Shown: positions 1-10,300 of the stretch, in pieces
Position numbering within the stretch: the stretch's first letter is position 1
Layout: every line of letters begins with the position of its first letter
NCBI RefSeq assembly: GCF_001618175.1
Contig: NZ_LPXN01000138.1
Coordinates: 1-64,000, forward strand
Direction: 5' to 3'
Length of the DNA: 64,000 bases
Source: Oceanibaculum pacificum
GTDB taxonomy: Bacteria; Pseudomonadota; Alphaproteobacteria; Oceanibaculales; Oceanibaculaceae
Notes under the pieces: generated by a model
Database searches by the model: none
The model's input: the letters and a program-made list of their open reading frames with translations, nothing else
Told to the model about the DNA's origin: nothing
Position numbers and translations under genes: made by a program

Positions 1-420
1 GGCGCCGCCAATCCGGGTCCAGGGCGCTCACGGTGATGCGGCCGGCCCTGTCGAGCGTGCGGGGGCCGATCGGGCCGCGATAGATGCTGGAGAGGTGCAC
101 CTGCTTGCCGTTGCGCCGGCAGTGCGTCGGCGCCAGCCTCTCGCCCGGCGGCGCTTTGTTGCCCGGTGGCAGCAGGCCGGGTTGGAAGTCGTCGAGAACG
201 GCAATGAGGGCGGGGCAATCGGCGATGCGGAGTCCGAAGGTGGTGCCCGTCTTTACGCGGGTGAGGAGAAACCCCTGCAGCCGGCCGCTGCGGCAGCGCG
301 CCCGCACCAGGCCGGCCGCCTGGGCGAGGATGTAGGGCGTGATCAGGGCGTCCTCCAGCACCGGCGGCGAGACCGGTATTTTCCAGAGCGGATCGACCCG
401 GAGCCTGATGGCCACGCGAT
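1..420 (-). CDS. Unrecognised partial ORF, cut by the window edge and an IS scar
   Basis: The minus strand is open from about 420 to the left window edge with strong GC3-type codon use. It includes stretches such as LEDALITPYILAQAAGLVRA and RAGRITVSALDPDWRR. No start codon is visible because the upstream side runs into an IS3-family transposase fragment near 420, and the rest lies outside the window. I do not recognise the family. The upstream end was probably lost when the IS fragment arrived. Plus-strand frames over this stretch read as shadows. Confidence 0.35.
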
Positions 421-694
421 GCCCCAGAACGGCTTCGTCGAGAGCTTTAACGGCAAGCTCCGAGACGAGTGCCTCAACGAGACGCTGTTCACGTCGATGA
501 ACCACGCCCGGGCCGTCCTTGCCGCCTGGAAACAGGACTACAACCATGTGCGGCCCCACACGGCCCTCGCTGGCCTAGCCCCGGTGCCAGCCGCAACAAG
601 ATCACGCGCGCAATGTGGGCCGGGGCATGCCCCGGCCCACATTGCCATCCCCGCCCAGATCGGGCATCAAACGGTGACAAGACTCAACTTCTGA
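421..694 (+). pseudogene. IS3-family transposase (OrfB), C-terminal fragment
   Basis: The frame encodes the end of an IS3-type integrase core. NGFVESFNGKLRDECLNETL carries the last acidic residue of the DDE triad, and YNHVRPHTALAGL is the usual motif near the C-terminus. The first two catalytic acids and OrfA are missing, so this is a remnant. The homology begins abruptly near 421, after unrelated minus-strand coding sequence. A perfect palindrome lies in the last codons. It is one of several IS scars around the RTX genes. Confidence 0.8.
610..645. repeat. 36-bp perfect palindrome inside the transposase tail
   Basis: Bases 610-645 read the same on both strands with no loop and no mismatch. 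Each half is GCAATGTGGGCCGGGGCA or its complement. The palindrome overlaps the last codons of the IS3 fragment. There is no T-run after it, so it does not look like an ordinary intrinsic terminator. Confidence 0.85.
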
Positions 695-717
695 ACGGAC
701 ACAATCAGGGGATCAGG

Positions 718-867
718 TCACGCCGACCCGGAAGATTGGGAATTGCTTGGCCACTTGCCCTCCGCATCCAGCGCATTGGGGGCCGCTGCCCTGGCCTCGA
801 CCATGGCCTCGGTCCAGGCGCCCGGATCGAAGGGCGCCACCACGGCCAGATACTGGCCGGTGCGCAG
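718..867 (-). pseudogene. Coding-like remnant, C-terminal tail of an unknown protein
   Basis: A minus-strand frame ending at 718 contains about 49 codons with the codon bias of real genes, including GQYLAVVAPFDPGAWTEAMV. Upstream of 867 the bias disappears, so only a tail appears to survive. I cannot assign a family. It lies between two other fragments, which fits a zone of gene decay. Confidence 0.3.
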
Positions 868-887
868 GAAGCGCCGAGCCGATCCCG

Positions 888-986
888 GCGGCGGTGATCT
901 ATCGTAGGGGCATACTCGTGCAAATCCCCCGTCCGGAGCGCTTCGCCATTCATAAGCTGATCGTCTCGGAACGGCGCCGCGGCCGG
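888..986 (+). pseudogene. Fragment of a nucleotidyltransferase-fold protein (PF12281-like)
   Basis: The frame reads IYRRGILVQIPRPERFAIHK followed by LIVSERRR. This matches the style of the conserved 'P.RFA.HKLIV..RR' segment of GSU2403-like nucleotidyltransferase-fold proteins. No start, stop or flanking domain is preserved, so this is a short remnant. It rests on motif recognition only. Confidence 0.45.
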
Positions 987-1131
987 GATGGCAGCTTGCC
1001 GAGCTTGGATGCCAAGAGCCGATCTTCCGCTGCCGGCCACCTTCTGTATCTAAGGATAGCGTGATTGAACTGAGAATCGCTATCGCTTGATTGATTGCCC
1101 CCTGTTGGGAAAAATAATCTCTAAAGAAGCT

Positions 1132-1147
1132 AAGGGGGACGGCCATA
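1132..1147 (+). promoter_or_regulatory. Strong ribosome binding site in front of an ATA codon
   Basis: AAGGGGGA at 1132-1139 is a good Shine-Dalgarno sequence. It lies five bases before ATA at 1145, which opens the LuxR-family reading frame. The expected start codon would be ATG. No ATG with a ribosome binding site occurs further into the frame until well inside the protein, so translation either starts at ATA or the start has been lost by one base change. Confidence 0.55.
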
Positions 1148-2269
1148 ACGACCGAACTGCCCGAGCCGGTAAATGCGGCGATCAGCAAGCTCTACGAGGC
1201 CGGTTTCGACACCGCCTTGTGGCAGGAGGGGCTGGAAAGCCTCTGCCGCGCCGTTGGCGCGCATTCGGCGGTTACCGTGCCGCGCATCGCCGCCGAGAAC
1301 ACGTTGCTGCTGCCCTGCACCGTGGAAATGGAGGATTTCCTCAAGGCCTTCGTGGCCGAGGAATGGTACCGGCGTGACCTGCGGGCGGAGCGCGGCTGGC
1401 CGCTGGTCGATGCCGGCCGGCCGGTGGTGCTGGAACAGGATATCGTCACGTCGGAAGATCACGCGCGCGAGCCGCTGTACCAGGAATTCTACCAGCGCCA
1501 CGGCATGCTGTGGTGGGCGGGGATCACCTTCAAATCCTTCGATCAGCATTATGTTGTCTCGCTATCCCGGCGGCCCGACCAGAATCCGTTCGACGAAACC
1601 GACAGGCGGCTGTTCCAGGCGCTGACCGGACATCTGTCGCGGGCGCTGACCATGGCCGAGCGGCTGGCGACGGCGACCGCCAGGGGCGGCCTCAGCACGC
1701 TGGAAGCGCTGGATTGCGGCGGCATCCTGGTGAATGCGCGCGGCCGGGTGATCGCCGTGAATGCGCAGGCAGAGACCATGCTGGGCGACGGGCTGACCAT
1801 TGCCGGCAGCCGGCTGCTGGCCCGCGATGTCGACAGCAACGCAGCGCTGCAGAGCCTGATTGGCCGCACCTTACGCGATGGTCCGCAGGAGGAAGGCGCT
1901 GTGGCTATTCCCCGGCCATTGCGCCGGCCAATCCTGGTTCATGTGCTGCCGATTCCGGCGGCGGCGCGCGCGCCCTTCCTGTTCGGCAAGGCGCTGCTGG
2001 TGCTGGCCGACCTCGACAGAAGCCCGGTGCCGCGGGAAACCACGCTGATCCGCGCCTTCGGTCTGACCCAGCGGGAGGCCGCATTGGCGGCGCGGCTGGC
2101 CGAAGGGCTCGACCTCGCGGAGGCGGCGGTGCGGCTGGAGATCGGCCGGGAAACCGCCCGCACGCATTTGAAATCGATCTTCCACAAGACCGACACTAAA
2201 CGCCAGACAGAGCTGGTCGCCCTGCTGCAACGTCTCAGCACCCAGCACGGCGGCACAAGATTTTCTTAA
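1145..2269 (+). CDS. LuxR-family transcriptional regulator
   Basis: A DNA-binding regulator of about 374 residues if initiated at 1145. The last 60 or so residues are a LuxR/FixJ-type helix-turn-helix: FGLTQREAALAARLAEG, then an ETARTHLKSIFHKTDTKRQ recognition helix. The N-terminal 250 residues have no autoinducer domain or receiver phospho-acceptor pattern that I recognise; they may form a PAS/GAF-like sensor. The frame stays coding-like upstream to 1148 (TTELPEPVNAAISKLYEAGF), so the real N-terminus is there, but the codon after the ribosome binding site is ATA. A TTG at 1217 is the alternative start and has no clear ribosome binding site. It lies just before RTX genes and is the obvious candidate to control them. 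Confidence 0.85.
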   Translation: MTTELPEPVNAAISKLYEAGFDTALWQEGLESLCRAVGAHSAVTVPRIAAENTLLLPCTVEMEDFLKAFVAEEWYRRDLRAERGWPLVDAGRPVVLEQDIVTSEDHAREPLYQEFYQRHGMLWWAGITFKSFDQHYVVSLSRRPDQNPFDETDRRLFQALTGHLSRALTMAERLATATARGGLSTLEALDCGGILVNARGRVIAVNAQAETMLGDGLTIAGSRLLARDVDSNAALQSLIGRTLRDGPQEEGAVAIPRPLRRPILVHVLPIPAAARAPFLFGKALLVLADLDRSPVPRETTLIRAFGLTQREAALAARLAEGLDLAEAAVRLEIGRETARTHLKSIFHKTDTKRQTELVALLQRLSTQHGGTRFS

Positions 2270-2291
2270 AATAGCGGCGATTTCCATCCTG

Positions 2292-2311
2292 CCTCACCCG
2301 TACGGGGGAGG
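2292..2311. promoter_or_regulatory. 20-bp near-perfect palindrome, candidate LuxR-type operator
   Basis: CCTC-A-CCCGTACGGG-G-GAGG has nine of ten paired positions complementary around a central GTAC. It lies between the LuxR gene and the first RTX gene, about 70 bases before that gene's start. LuxR-type dimers bind dyads of about this size, so autoregulation or control of the RTX gene is possible. This is inference from position and symmetry. Confidence 0.4.
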
Positions 2312-2380
2312 ACGGGCTTTCCCTCGTTCCGGCCTAATGACGTCAAACGCCGTCAGGGCCAGCGAACGAAGGGAGCATTC

Positions 2381-3568
2381 ATGTCCACGCTCGAAGAACT
2401 GAAGACGAAGCACCCGGAGCCTTTCAACAGCCTCTTGGGGCAAAGCATCACGCATGGCGTGTTCAGTTTTTCATCCAACCATCCCGTCGTCGAAAGCGAT
2501 GCTTTCTCGGCAGACCGGATAGCCGACGGGGTGCAGATCGTTGTTGGCGGGTGGGGAAGGGATTCAATCACGATCCGAGAAGGCGATGGCGACGTCATCG
2601 CCATACCCGGACCAGGCCTGGATGCTCTTTACCTGCCGGATATCGTCGAAGGCAGCGATTGGAATATTGGTTACTGGCGTACTGATACGATTGTGGCATC
2701 CGGCATAGCCAGCGAGAAACCCGCCGGCCAGGGGATGCTTTTCTATAACGAGACCCTCGACCAGACGATCGCCACGGGGCACGGATTTAACACTATTTAT
2801 CTGGGTTCCGGTCATCGGCTCGTAAACGAGCAACTAACTGAAATATTTAGAATTCAGTTGGAATCGCTCGATGCCTATATGGGCTTCCTGAATGTGCAGG
2901 AGCTGATCGATCAGGACTTCCTGCCAGTCGGCACATCCGATAACGACGTCGTAAAACTCGTCAAATTCCTTGGTGGCGCGCCGCAGAACTTCCTGGACAG
3001 CGATCTCGGTGAGGCAATCGTCCTGGAGGAAGCGACCGCGTATGTGGGGACCGACATTGAAGATCATGTCTATTCCGAAATTGGTGGCCACGACATTTTC
3101 ATGGGTTTGGGCAAGGACTTTGCGGATGTGCGCGGGGTCACCGCGACCAATGTAGTGAATGGCGGCAATCAGGGCGACACCATCCTGGGCGGCGATGGCG
3201 GGGACGAGCTGCGCGGCGGCAAGGGTCTGGACAGCATCGTCGGCGGCGCCGGAGACGACACGATCTATTCCGGCCTTGGGCAGGACACGCTGACCGGTGG
3301 TAACGGGGCCGACATCTTCGTCTTGCGCGGCTTCGACGTAAATTTTCCCGGCGCGGTGCTCGCCCCGACCGTGACCGATTTCCAGGCCGGGCTCGACAAG
3401 TTGGCGATCCAGGGCGTCACCGACGCGCAGATCGCCGCGGCGCTGGCTGGCCAGACGCAAATATCAGGCGGCGTGCAGTTCACCATCGCCGGGGCGACCG
3501 TCACCGTGCAGGGCGTCAATACCCTGGCGGCGTCGGATATCGGCACCGCCGACTTCTTCGGCATCTGA
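2381..3568 (+). CDS. RTX calcium-binding protein, probable type I secretion substrate
   Basis: A 395-residue protein with ribosome binding site AAGGGA before ATG. Residues 1-250 match no family I know. RTX nonapeptide repeats follow (GGNQGDTILGGDGGDELRGG, then GGAGDDTIYSGLGQDTLTGG), and then a conserved tail beginning FVLRG. There is no N-terminal signal peptide. RTX repeats bind calcium outside the cell, and such proteins leave through ABC-type type I systems using a C-terminal signal. The tail is very like that of the next gene, 30 bases downstream, even at DNA level, which suggests duplication of the tail module. The two genes are likely cotranscribed. Confidence 0.8.
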   Translation: MSTLEELKTKHPEPFNSLLGQSITHGVFSFSSNHPVVESDAFSADRIADGVQIVVGGWGRDSITIREGDGDVIAIPGPGLDALYLPDIVEGSDWNIGYWRTDTIVASGIASEKPAGQGMLFYNETLDQTIATGHGFNTIYLGSGHRLVNEQLTEIFRIQLESLDAYMGFLNVQELIDQDFLPVGTSDNDVVKLVKFLGGAPQNFLDSDLGEAIVLEEATAYVGTDIEDHVYSEIGGHDIFMGLGKDFADVRGVTATNVVNGGNQGDTILGGDGGDELRGGKGLDSIVGGAGDDTIYSGLGQDTLTGGNGADIFVLRGFDVNFPGAVLAPTVTDFQAGLDKLAIQGVTDAQIAAALAGQTQISGGVQFTIAGATVTVQGVNTLAASDIGTADFFGI

Positions 3569-3597
3569 CGGCAACCGAATAACAGGGAGGAACCGCC

Positions 3598-5499
3598 ATG
3601 TCGCTGGGAGCGCTCTCCTACAACGACCCGATCTATATGGACGATCTGCTGGGAATCACATTCTCGGACTGGAGTTGGGGCTGGGACCGCGCCGTCCCCA
3701 TCGACATCAATGGCGACGGGCGCCAGGAAGTACTGATTGGCCCGCACTCGCTGCTGGAGCAGGTCAATCTGCAAACCAGCGAACGCAATGTGATGGTTCT
3801 GTCCTTCGACGGGCAGGGGCTGGTTGATATCACCGCTTCGGTCCTGCCGGAAACCGCCAAGGCGGTGCTGCTGCGCAACATCGTGCTTGCCGATTTCAAC
3901 GGCGATGGCATCGACGACATCTTTCTGAACAATACCGGCACCGAAGCCTATTCGCCTTTCCCCGGCGAGCAGAACAGGCTGTTCCTGTCGAATGGCCAGG
4001 GCAGCTACACCGACAATACGGCGACGCTGCCGCAGATCACCGATTTCAGCCATGGCTCGGTGGCGGACGATTTCGACGGCGATGGCGATATCGACCTCTA
4101 CATCAACAATCTCGGCGACGACGAATTCCATGTCAGCTATCTGCTGTTGAATGATGGGGCCGGCAATTTCTCCGAGCCCTACCGCTGGAGCGAGCCGGGC
4201 TCGCCCGGCTTCTCGACAGATTTCACGACGATCGAGAGCGGCTATCACCCCGACCGGTTTGACATGAATGGCGATGGCGTGGCGGATGTCTGGCTGGGCG
4301 ACATCTATCTGCGCGGCGGCGGGCAGCAGCTTGCCAGCTTCGGCTATATACTGAACGACGGCAACGCCAATTTCGAGCTGGTATTCGACGAAAGCCTGCG
4401 CCCGGCCTATCCGACGCTTGAACTGCCCACCGATGCGCCGGAATACACCCAGGCCGCCGACTTCAACAAGGACGGGCTGTTGGACCTGCTGGTCTATTGG
4501 ACGGCCAATGGCGCCGTGAAGGGCACCTATTTCCAGTATCTGCGCAATGACGGGCCGAATGGTTACACCGATGTCTCGCACCTGATACCGGGGCAGGAGA
4601 ATGGCGGGTTGCTGCCCGTCATGGCCGGCGCGCCAAACTTCCAAGTGGTCGACCTGAATGGTGACGGGTCGCTGGATATCGCGATGAGCATGTGGACCGA
4701 GGACTGGACGGCGCAGCGCACGCTCTGGTTCCTCAATGACGGTTTCGGCGGGTTCACCCAGCTCAATGGCGATCTCTTTCCGGCCAACCAGAAATTCGCC
4801 TTCGCCGATGTGAATGGCGACGGCATCCAGGATGTCGTCTATGGCGTGCAGGATTACTGGCTGCCGGATGGCCTGGTGGGGGAGCGCTATGGCCACGAAT
4901 ATGGCGTGGTCCGGCTGGGCGCGCTCTCAGGACCGGGACAGCGGCATGTCGGGAGCGATGGCGTCGATTCGATCCTGGGCGGGGCCGGCAACGACACCAT
5001 CCTCGCCGGCAATGGCAACGACACCATCTTCGCCGGCGATGGATTCGACAGGATCGATCTGCGCCTGACCACCGGCAACAACATCGCCAATGGCGGCAAC
5101 CAGGGCGACACCATCTTCGGCGGCGCCGGCAATGACGAGCTGCGCGGCGGCAAGGGGCTGGATGTCATCGAGGGCGGGGCCGGGGATGACACGATCTATT
5201 CCGGCTTGGGGGCCGATACGCTGACCGGTGGCGAGGGTGCTGATGTCTTTGTGCTGCGTGGCTACGATGCGCGGTTCCCGGACGCCAACCTGCAGCCGAC
5301 CGTGACCGATTTCGAGGCCGGCATCGACAGGATCGCCCTGCAGGGCGTGACCGACGCGGAGATTGCCACGGCGCTGGCCGGCCAGACGACAGTGTCAGGC
5401 GGGGTGCAGTTCACCATCGCCGGGGCCACCGTCACCGTGCAGGGAGTCAGCAGCCTCTCCACATCGGATGTCGGCACAGCCGCCGATCTGGGAGTGTGA
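3598..5499 (+). CDS. Seven-repeat FG-GAP/VCBS protein with RTX tail
   Basis: A 633-residue protein with GGAGG before its ATG. Seven FG-GAP/VCBS-type calcium loops are visible: DINGDGRQEVL, DFNGDGIDDIF, DFDGDGDIDLY, DMNGDGVADVW, DFNKDGLLDLL, DLNGDGSLDIA and DVNGDGIQDVV. Seven such repeats make one complete integrin-like beta-propeller, covering about residues 30-430. RTX repeats follow from about residue 450 (GGAGNDTILAGNGNDTIFAG and on), then the FVLRG tail shared with the previous gene. It is probably a secreted or surface adhesin or ligand-binding protein. No catalytic motif was seen. Confidence 0.85.
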   Translation: MSLGALSYNDPIYMDDLLGITFSDWSWGWDRAVPIDINGDGRQEVLIGPHSLLEQVNLQTSERNVMVLSFDGQGLVDITASVLPETAKAVLLRNIVLADFNGDGIDDIFLNNTGTEAYSPFPGEQNRLFLSNGQGSYTDNTATLPQITDFSHGSVADDFDGDGDIDLYINNLGDDEFHVSYLLLNDGAGNFSEPYRWSEPGSPGFSTDFTTIESGYHPDRFDMNGDGVADVWLGDIYLRGGGQQLASFGYILNDGNANFELVFDESLRPAYPTLELPTDAPEYTQAADFNKDGLLDLLVYWTANGAVKGTYFQYLRNDGPNGYTDVSHLIPGQENGGLLPVMAGAPNFQVVDLNGDGSLDIAMSMWTEDWTAQRTLWFLNDGFGGFTQLNGDLFPANQKFAFADVNGDGIQDVVYGVQDYWLPDGLVGERYGHEYGVVRLGALSGPGQRHVGSDGVDSILGGAGNDTILAGNGNDTIFAGDGFDRIDLRLTTGNNIANGGNQGDTIFGGAGNDELRGGKGLDVIEGGAGDDTIYSGLGADTLTGGEGADVFVLRGYDARFPDANLQPTVTDFEAGIDRIALQGVTDAEIATALAGQTTVSGGVQFTIAGATVTVQGVSSLSTSDVGTAADLGV

Positions 5500-5547
5500 A
5501 TGTCTTTCGGGCTGCTCGGTAATCCATAGGAGGCACGCGAGACGGCG

Positions 5548-5905
5548 CTACCGTGAAGCGTCCAGCCGCAAGCTGTTTGCCGTTTCGGACGCGAGCAGCT
5601 TGCGGCGGCGATGCAACAGAAGGGTTAATGCCAGCGCCCACCAAAACACGACGCCCATCAGCAGACTAACGAGAATGTGGATCGAAGGACCTTCGAGACC
5701 GAGCAGATCCTCGACCCGTGGAAGGCCGAGCAGGTCCATCCCCATGAGGATCACGATAGCGAGAAGGTTGCCGGGCCCGAGAAGCGCAACGCTGAAGACG
5801 GGAGAACTCAGGGCGCCCTGAGAAATAAGCAGTCCGGGAGGCCCCGCGAAGGCTAGCGACAACAGCCAACAAACCGACCAGCGTCGAACACACCGATTTG
5901 AAGAT
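5548..5905 (-). pseudogene. C-terminal fragment of a small membrane protein cut by an IS
   Basis: The minus strand from about 5905 to the stop at 5548 encodes three hydrophobic segments (WSVCWLLSLAFAGPPGLLI, FSVALLGPGNLLAIVILMGM, IHILVSLLMGVVFWWALALT) and a basic tail LLLHRRRKLL. The frame continues upstream only as antisense of the transposase, so the original N-terminus is missing. The family is unknown. The fragment is evidence that an IS inserted into a resident gene here. Confidence 0.5.
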
Positions 5906-5907
5906 AA

Positions 5908-6483
<576 letters not shown>

Positions 6484-6484
6484 C

Positions 6485-7089
6485 TTAAACCCAACAGCCT
6501 CCGGCAATCCCGTCGGCGAGGCCACGGAGTTGGGACGCGATGGTGTGCAGCGCCGAACGGGCCTGCGCGGGCACGAGATCCTGCACCTCATGAACAAGCT
6601 TCACGAGCGTCGTCACGCCGCCAGGCCCTTTGCTCGAGATGATGCCATACTCACCCAGATGGGCGCGTAGCGCGTTGATGAGACCGGTCCGCTGCCGAAC
6701 CAGCAGGTCGCGGGTCTTGTGCAGCATCAGGACAGCTTGCTGTTCAGGCGTCTTCACCGCGACAAAACGCATGGTCGGCCTAGTCACGGCTTCACAGATG
6801 GCCTCGGCATCGGCAGCGTCGGTCTTCCCGCGCTTAACATAGGGCTCACATAAGCCGGCGGCATCAATCGCACCTCATGGCCCAGCTTCATCAGCTCTCG
6901 CGCCCAGTAATGCGCCGACGCGCACGCCTCCATGCCCACCAGGCAAGGCGGCAATCCAGCAACGAACCTCAGAACTTCTGCGCGCCGCAACTGCCGGCGC
7001 TCAATAACCTTACCTTCTGCACTGATCGCGTGAACCTGAAATACGTTCTTCGCCAGATCTAATCCGATGGTCACTATCTCTTGCTGCAT
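6485..7089 (-). pseudogene. IS110-family transposase, frameshifted and truncated
   Basis: Two minus-strand frames together form one IS110-type transposase. The first (from ATG at 7089) gives TIGLDLAKNVFQVHAI, with the first catalytic Asp, through LMPPAYV. The second resumes at the expected place with MRFVAVKTPEQQAVLMLHKT. Restoring one base in GGGCTCAC (6842-6849, probably once GGGCTTCAC) rejoins them and recovers the expected KRGKTDAADAEAICEAV segment, so the cause is a one-base deletion near 6846. The 3' end is also missing: the protein stops after about 200 of roughly 340 residues, next to the IS3 end at 6485. Confidence 0.8.
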
Positions 7090-7311
7090 GGGACGGCTCC
7101 TATAGACGTGGCTCTACGGCCATCGTCCCACAGTTGGTGCAGGGGCCGTCCATCCCATCAGGTCAGTCCTCATCCTATTTTGAGCGGCAGAAAAAGGACG
7201 GATCGTCAATCGATCCGGAACCCTGCGTCAGGTGCTTTATCCCTGGGTGCCTACCCTGTGTCGTGCCGCTAACGCAGTCCGGCACAGGCTTCGCATTCCG
7301 AGGATGAGTAT

Positions 7312-10300
7312 ATGAGTGCCCCCACCATTACGGCTGGAAGCATCGCGATCTCCGGCGCCAGCGGCGCGGGCGGCGTGTTCAGGATCGGCGACACAGTCAC
7401 CGTCGAATGGAACGCGACCGCCGATGGCAATGCCGGCATCCAGTCCGTCACAATGGACTTCGGGCTATTCGGCGCTGATGAAACGGTGGAGGCGACCGAG
7501 ACGGGCGGCATCTGGACAGCCAGCTACACCATTCTCGAGGGAGCGATCGAGGATACTGACCTGGAGGTCGAGGTTGCGGCGGTCAATGCGGATGGCAGCA
7601 ATTCGTTGTACAGCGACGAAAATGCCGTGCTGGACAATCTACGGCCCGCCCTGGACCCGTCCGAATCATCGCCTGTCGCCGGCAACTTTGACATCGCGCT
7701 GGGCAGTGACATCACCTTGCGCTTCGACGAGGCGATCCAGCTCGGCACGGGCAATATCCTGCTGAAGGACGAAAACGGCACCACGGTCGAGAGCTTCGCC
7801 GTCGCCGGCCTGTCGGTCAGCAACGACACCGATATCGTGCTGAACCCGGCCGGCGACCTGTCGCGGCTGACGACCTATCATATCGAGATCGAGGCGGGCG
7901 CGGTGCTGGATGCCGCCGGCAACCCCATCGCGGCGTTAACCGGCGATGATGCCTATATCTTCACCACCATCGACAATACGCCCCTCGACAGCACGGGTGC
8001 GGGGTTCGACAGCAGGGACGGGAGGAATCTCAGCGGCCCCGCCACCGCCGGCAACGACACGATCCGCATCGCCGACAATGCCCATCTCGCCGGCTCGGTG
8101 ATCGATGGCGAGGGCGGGAGCGATACGCTGAGTTTCGTGCAAGGCGGGACGGCCGACCTGACAACCGCTGCCAGCGTCAGCGGCATATCCGTCATCCGCA
8201 TGCTGAACGCCGGTGGCTTGGCGCTCACCGTCTCGGCGGACAAGTGGCTGGACGTAGGCCGTATCGCCGGCGGCTCTGGCAGCGACGCGCTGATCCTGGC
8301 TGGTGCGGATGACAGCGATTTCGACCTCAGTGCGATGATCCTCATCGGCGTCGAGGCGCTCACCGTGGCCGCCGGCGGCGCCACGACCCTGACCATGGGC
8401 GAGGCACAGCTGTGTGGCTGCGATCTCACCACCCTCCAGGGCAATGGCGGCGATGTGCTGGCGACACCGGACACGCTGATCGACCTGTCGGAGATCGCGA
8501 TCAGCGGCTTTACGACACTGCGCATCACCAATGCCACGCTCGGCGTCTTCGCGCTCGACCAGGCGGATATCGACACGCTGAACGCGATTGAAGCGACCGA
8601 GGGTGACGCCGATATCGCCATTGTCAACGGCGAGGCCGGCTTCGACCTGTCTAAGGTTAGCCTGACCAACATAGACGCGGTGGAGAGCGTCGCCACGGCC
8701 GATTCACTCATCACCCTGGCAGAGGGGCAGCTTGCCGGACTGGCCGCCATCTACGGTTCACAGGACGTCGATACCACGCTGCGCGTTGCCGGTGATCTCG
8801 ACCTTACCGGCATCGAGCTGGACAGCATCGCTGCGGTTCAGACCACGGATGCCGAGGGTGGCACAATCACCCTGACCTGGGATCAGGTCGAGGCCGGTAT
8901 CGCCAGTATCGTCGGCGGCGCTGGAGAGGATACGCTGGTGCTGCGCGGCAGCGATGGCGATTCCTTCGATCTGACGACCCTTGCCTTCACCAGTTGGGAG
9001 CGGGTCGAAACCGATGTCGCCGGCGCGGTGACAGCCGGCTTCATGCACGATTCCTTCACCCTTGTCGGCGGCGGGTGTGCCGACCAGCTGACCGCCATCG
9101 GCAATGGCAACCGGATCGAGGGTGGGGCCGGCGCCGATACCATTGTCGCGCAAGGCGATAACAACACGCTGATCGGCGGCGCCGGCGACGACCAGATCCA
9201 GGCGGAGGGCGCCGGCAATCTGATCGAGGGCGGTGACGGCAACGACTATATTATCGGCGATTCCGGCAGCAACACATTGCGCGGCGATGCCGGTAACGAC
9301 ACGCTGGTCGCCGGGGTTGGTACGGTCACCATGACCGGCGGGGCCGGCAGTGACGAATTCCGGACCTATGACACCGATAATTTCGTCAACGGCACCATCA
9401 CCGATTTCGGCGTCGGCGACCGCATCGTCATCGAAGGCGCCGATTTATCGGAGTTGGACGGCCAGACTGCCAGTGGCAGTATTACGGTCGTGGATGGCGA
9501 GGGCGGGCTAGCACTGTCCGGCCTGTCCCCGGCGAGCGGCAGCTTCTCGGCCAGCTACGATGGCGACGAGACGACGATCATCCTTGTCGCGCCGCCTCCC
9601 GATCCCAGACCGCCCGCAACGCCCACGCTGCCGCCCATCGAGTCGCCCGATACGCCGCCCGTGGTCGGCCCTGACGGCAGCAGCCTCAATACCGAATCCG
9701 CCGTCACCGAAACCGCAGACGGCATCAATGTCCGCATCGACCAGACCCAAACCATGGCGGATGGTGCGAGCCTCACCACACAGATCGAGGCCACCGTCAG
9801 GGAACAGGCGCTGGAAGGCGGCACGATCCGCGAAACCGCAATCTCCACGGTGAACGCGCCGGGCCGCGCGCCGGTCACGCTGACGCGCGAGCGTACCAGC
9901 GTGACGGACACGCTGGACGAGACCACGACAAAGGTGACCATGACGGAGACGCTGACCGGCAGCGACGGCAGCAGCAGTTCGGCGACACTTACCCGCACCA
10001 CGCAGCAGACCGGCACCGGCACGACGATCAGAAGCGTTACCGAAACCTCCGACGGCATCCGCCTGATTGAGGAGGACAGCCCCGCCAGCGCCGGTTCCGG
10101 CACGGGCGAAGCCAGCCGGACGATACGCTGGGAGCCAGTCGGCGATCCCGCGACGCCGGGACAAACACTATCCGTCGATCTTATTCCCATCGAGAATGAT
10201 CTGCCCGACGTGCCGGGTGTGCTGAACCATGCCGCGTTGCAGGCGGATATTCCGACCGGGGTGACCATCCATTCCAATGGCCGAGACGAGCGCAGCAGCG

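Noticed and set aside
3265-4896. Long minus-strand open frame opposite the RTX and FG-GAP genes
   Set aside because: Asp/Gly-rich repeats on the plus strand leave the opposite strand open by chance. Similar long antisense frames occur opposite the other RTX genes.
7268-7290. Small hairpin GTGCCG...CGGCAC upstream of the 1284-residue RTX gene as an operator
   Set aside because: A six-base stem in a high-GC genome is not convincing, and no second copy was seen.
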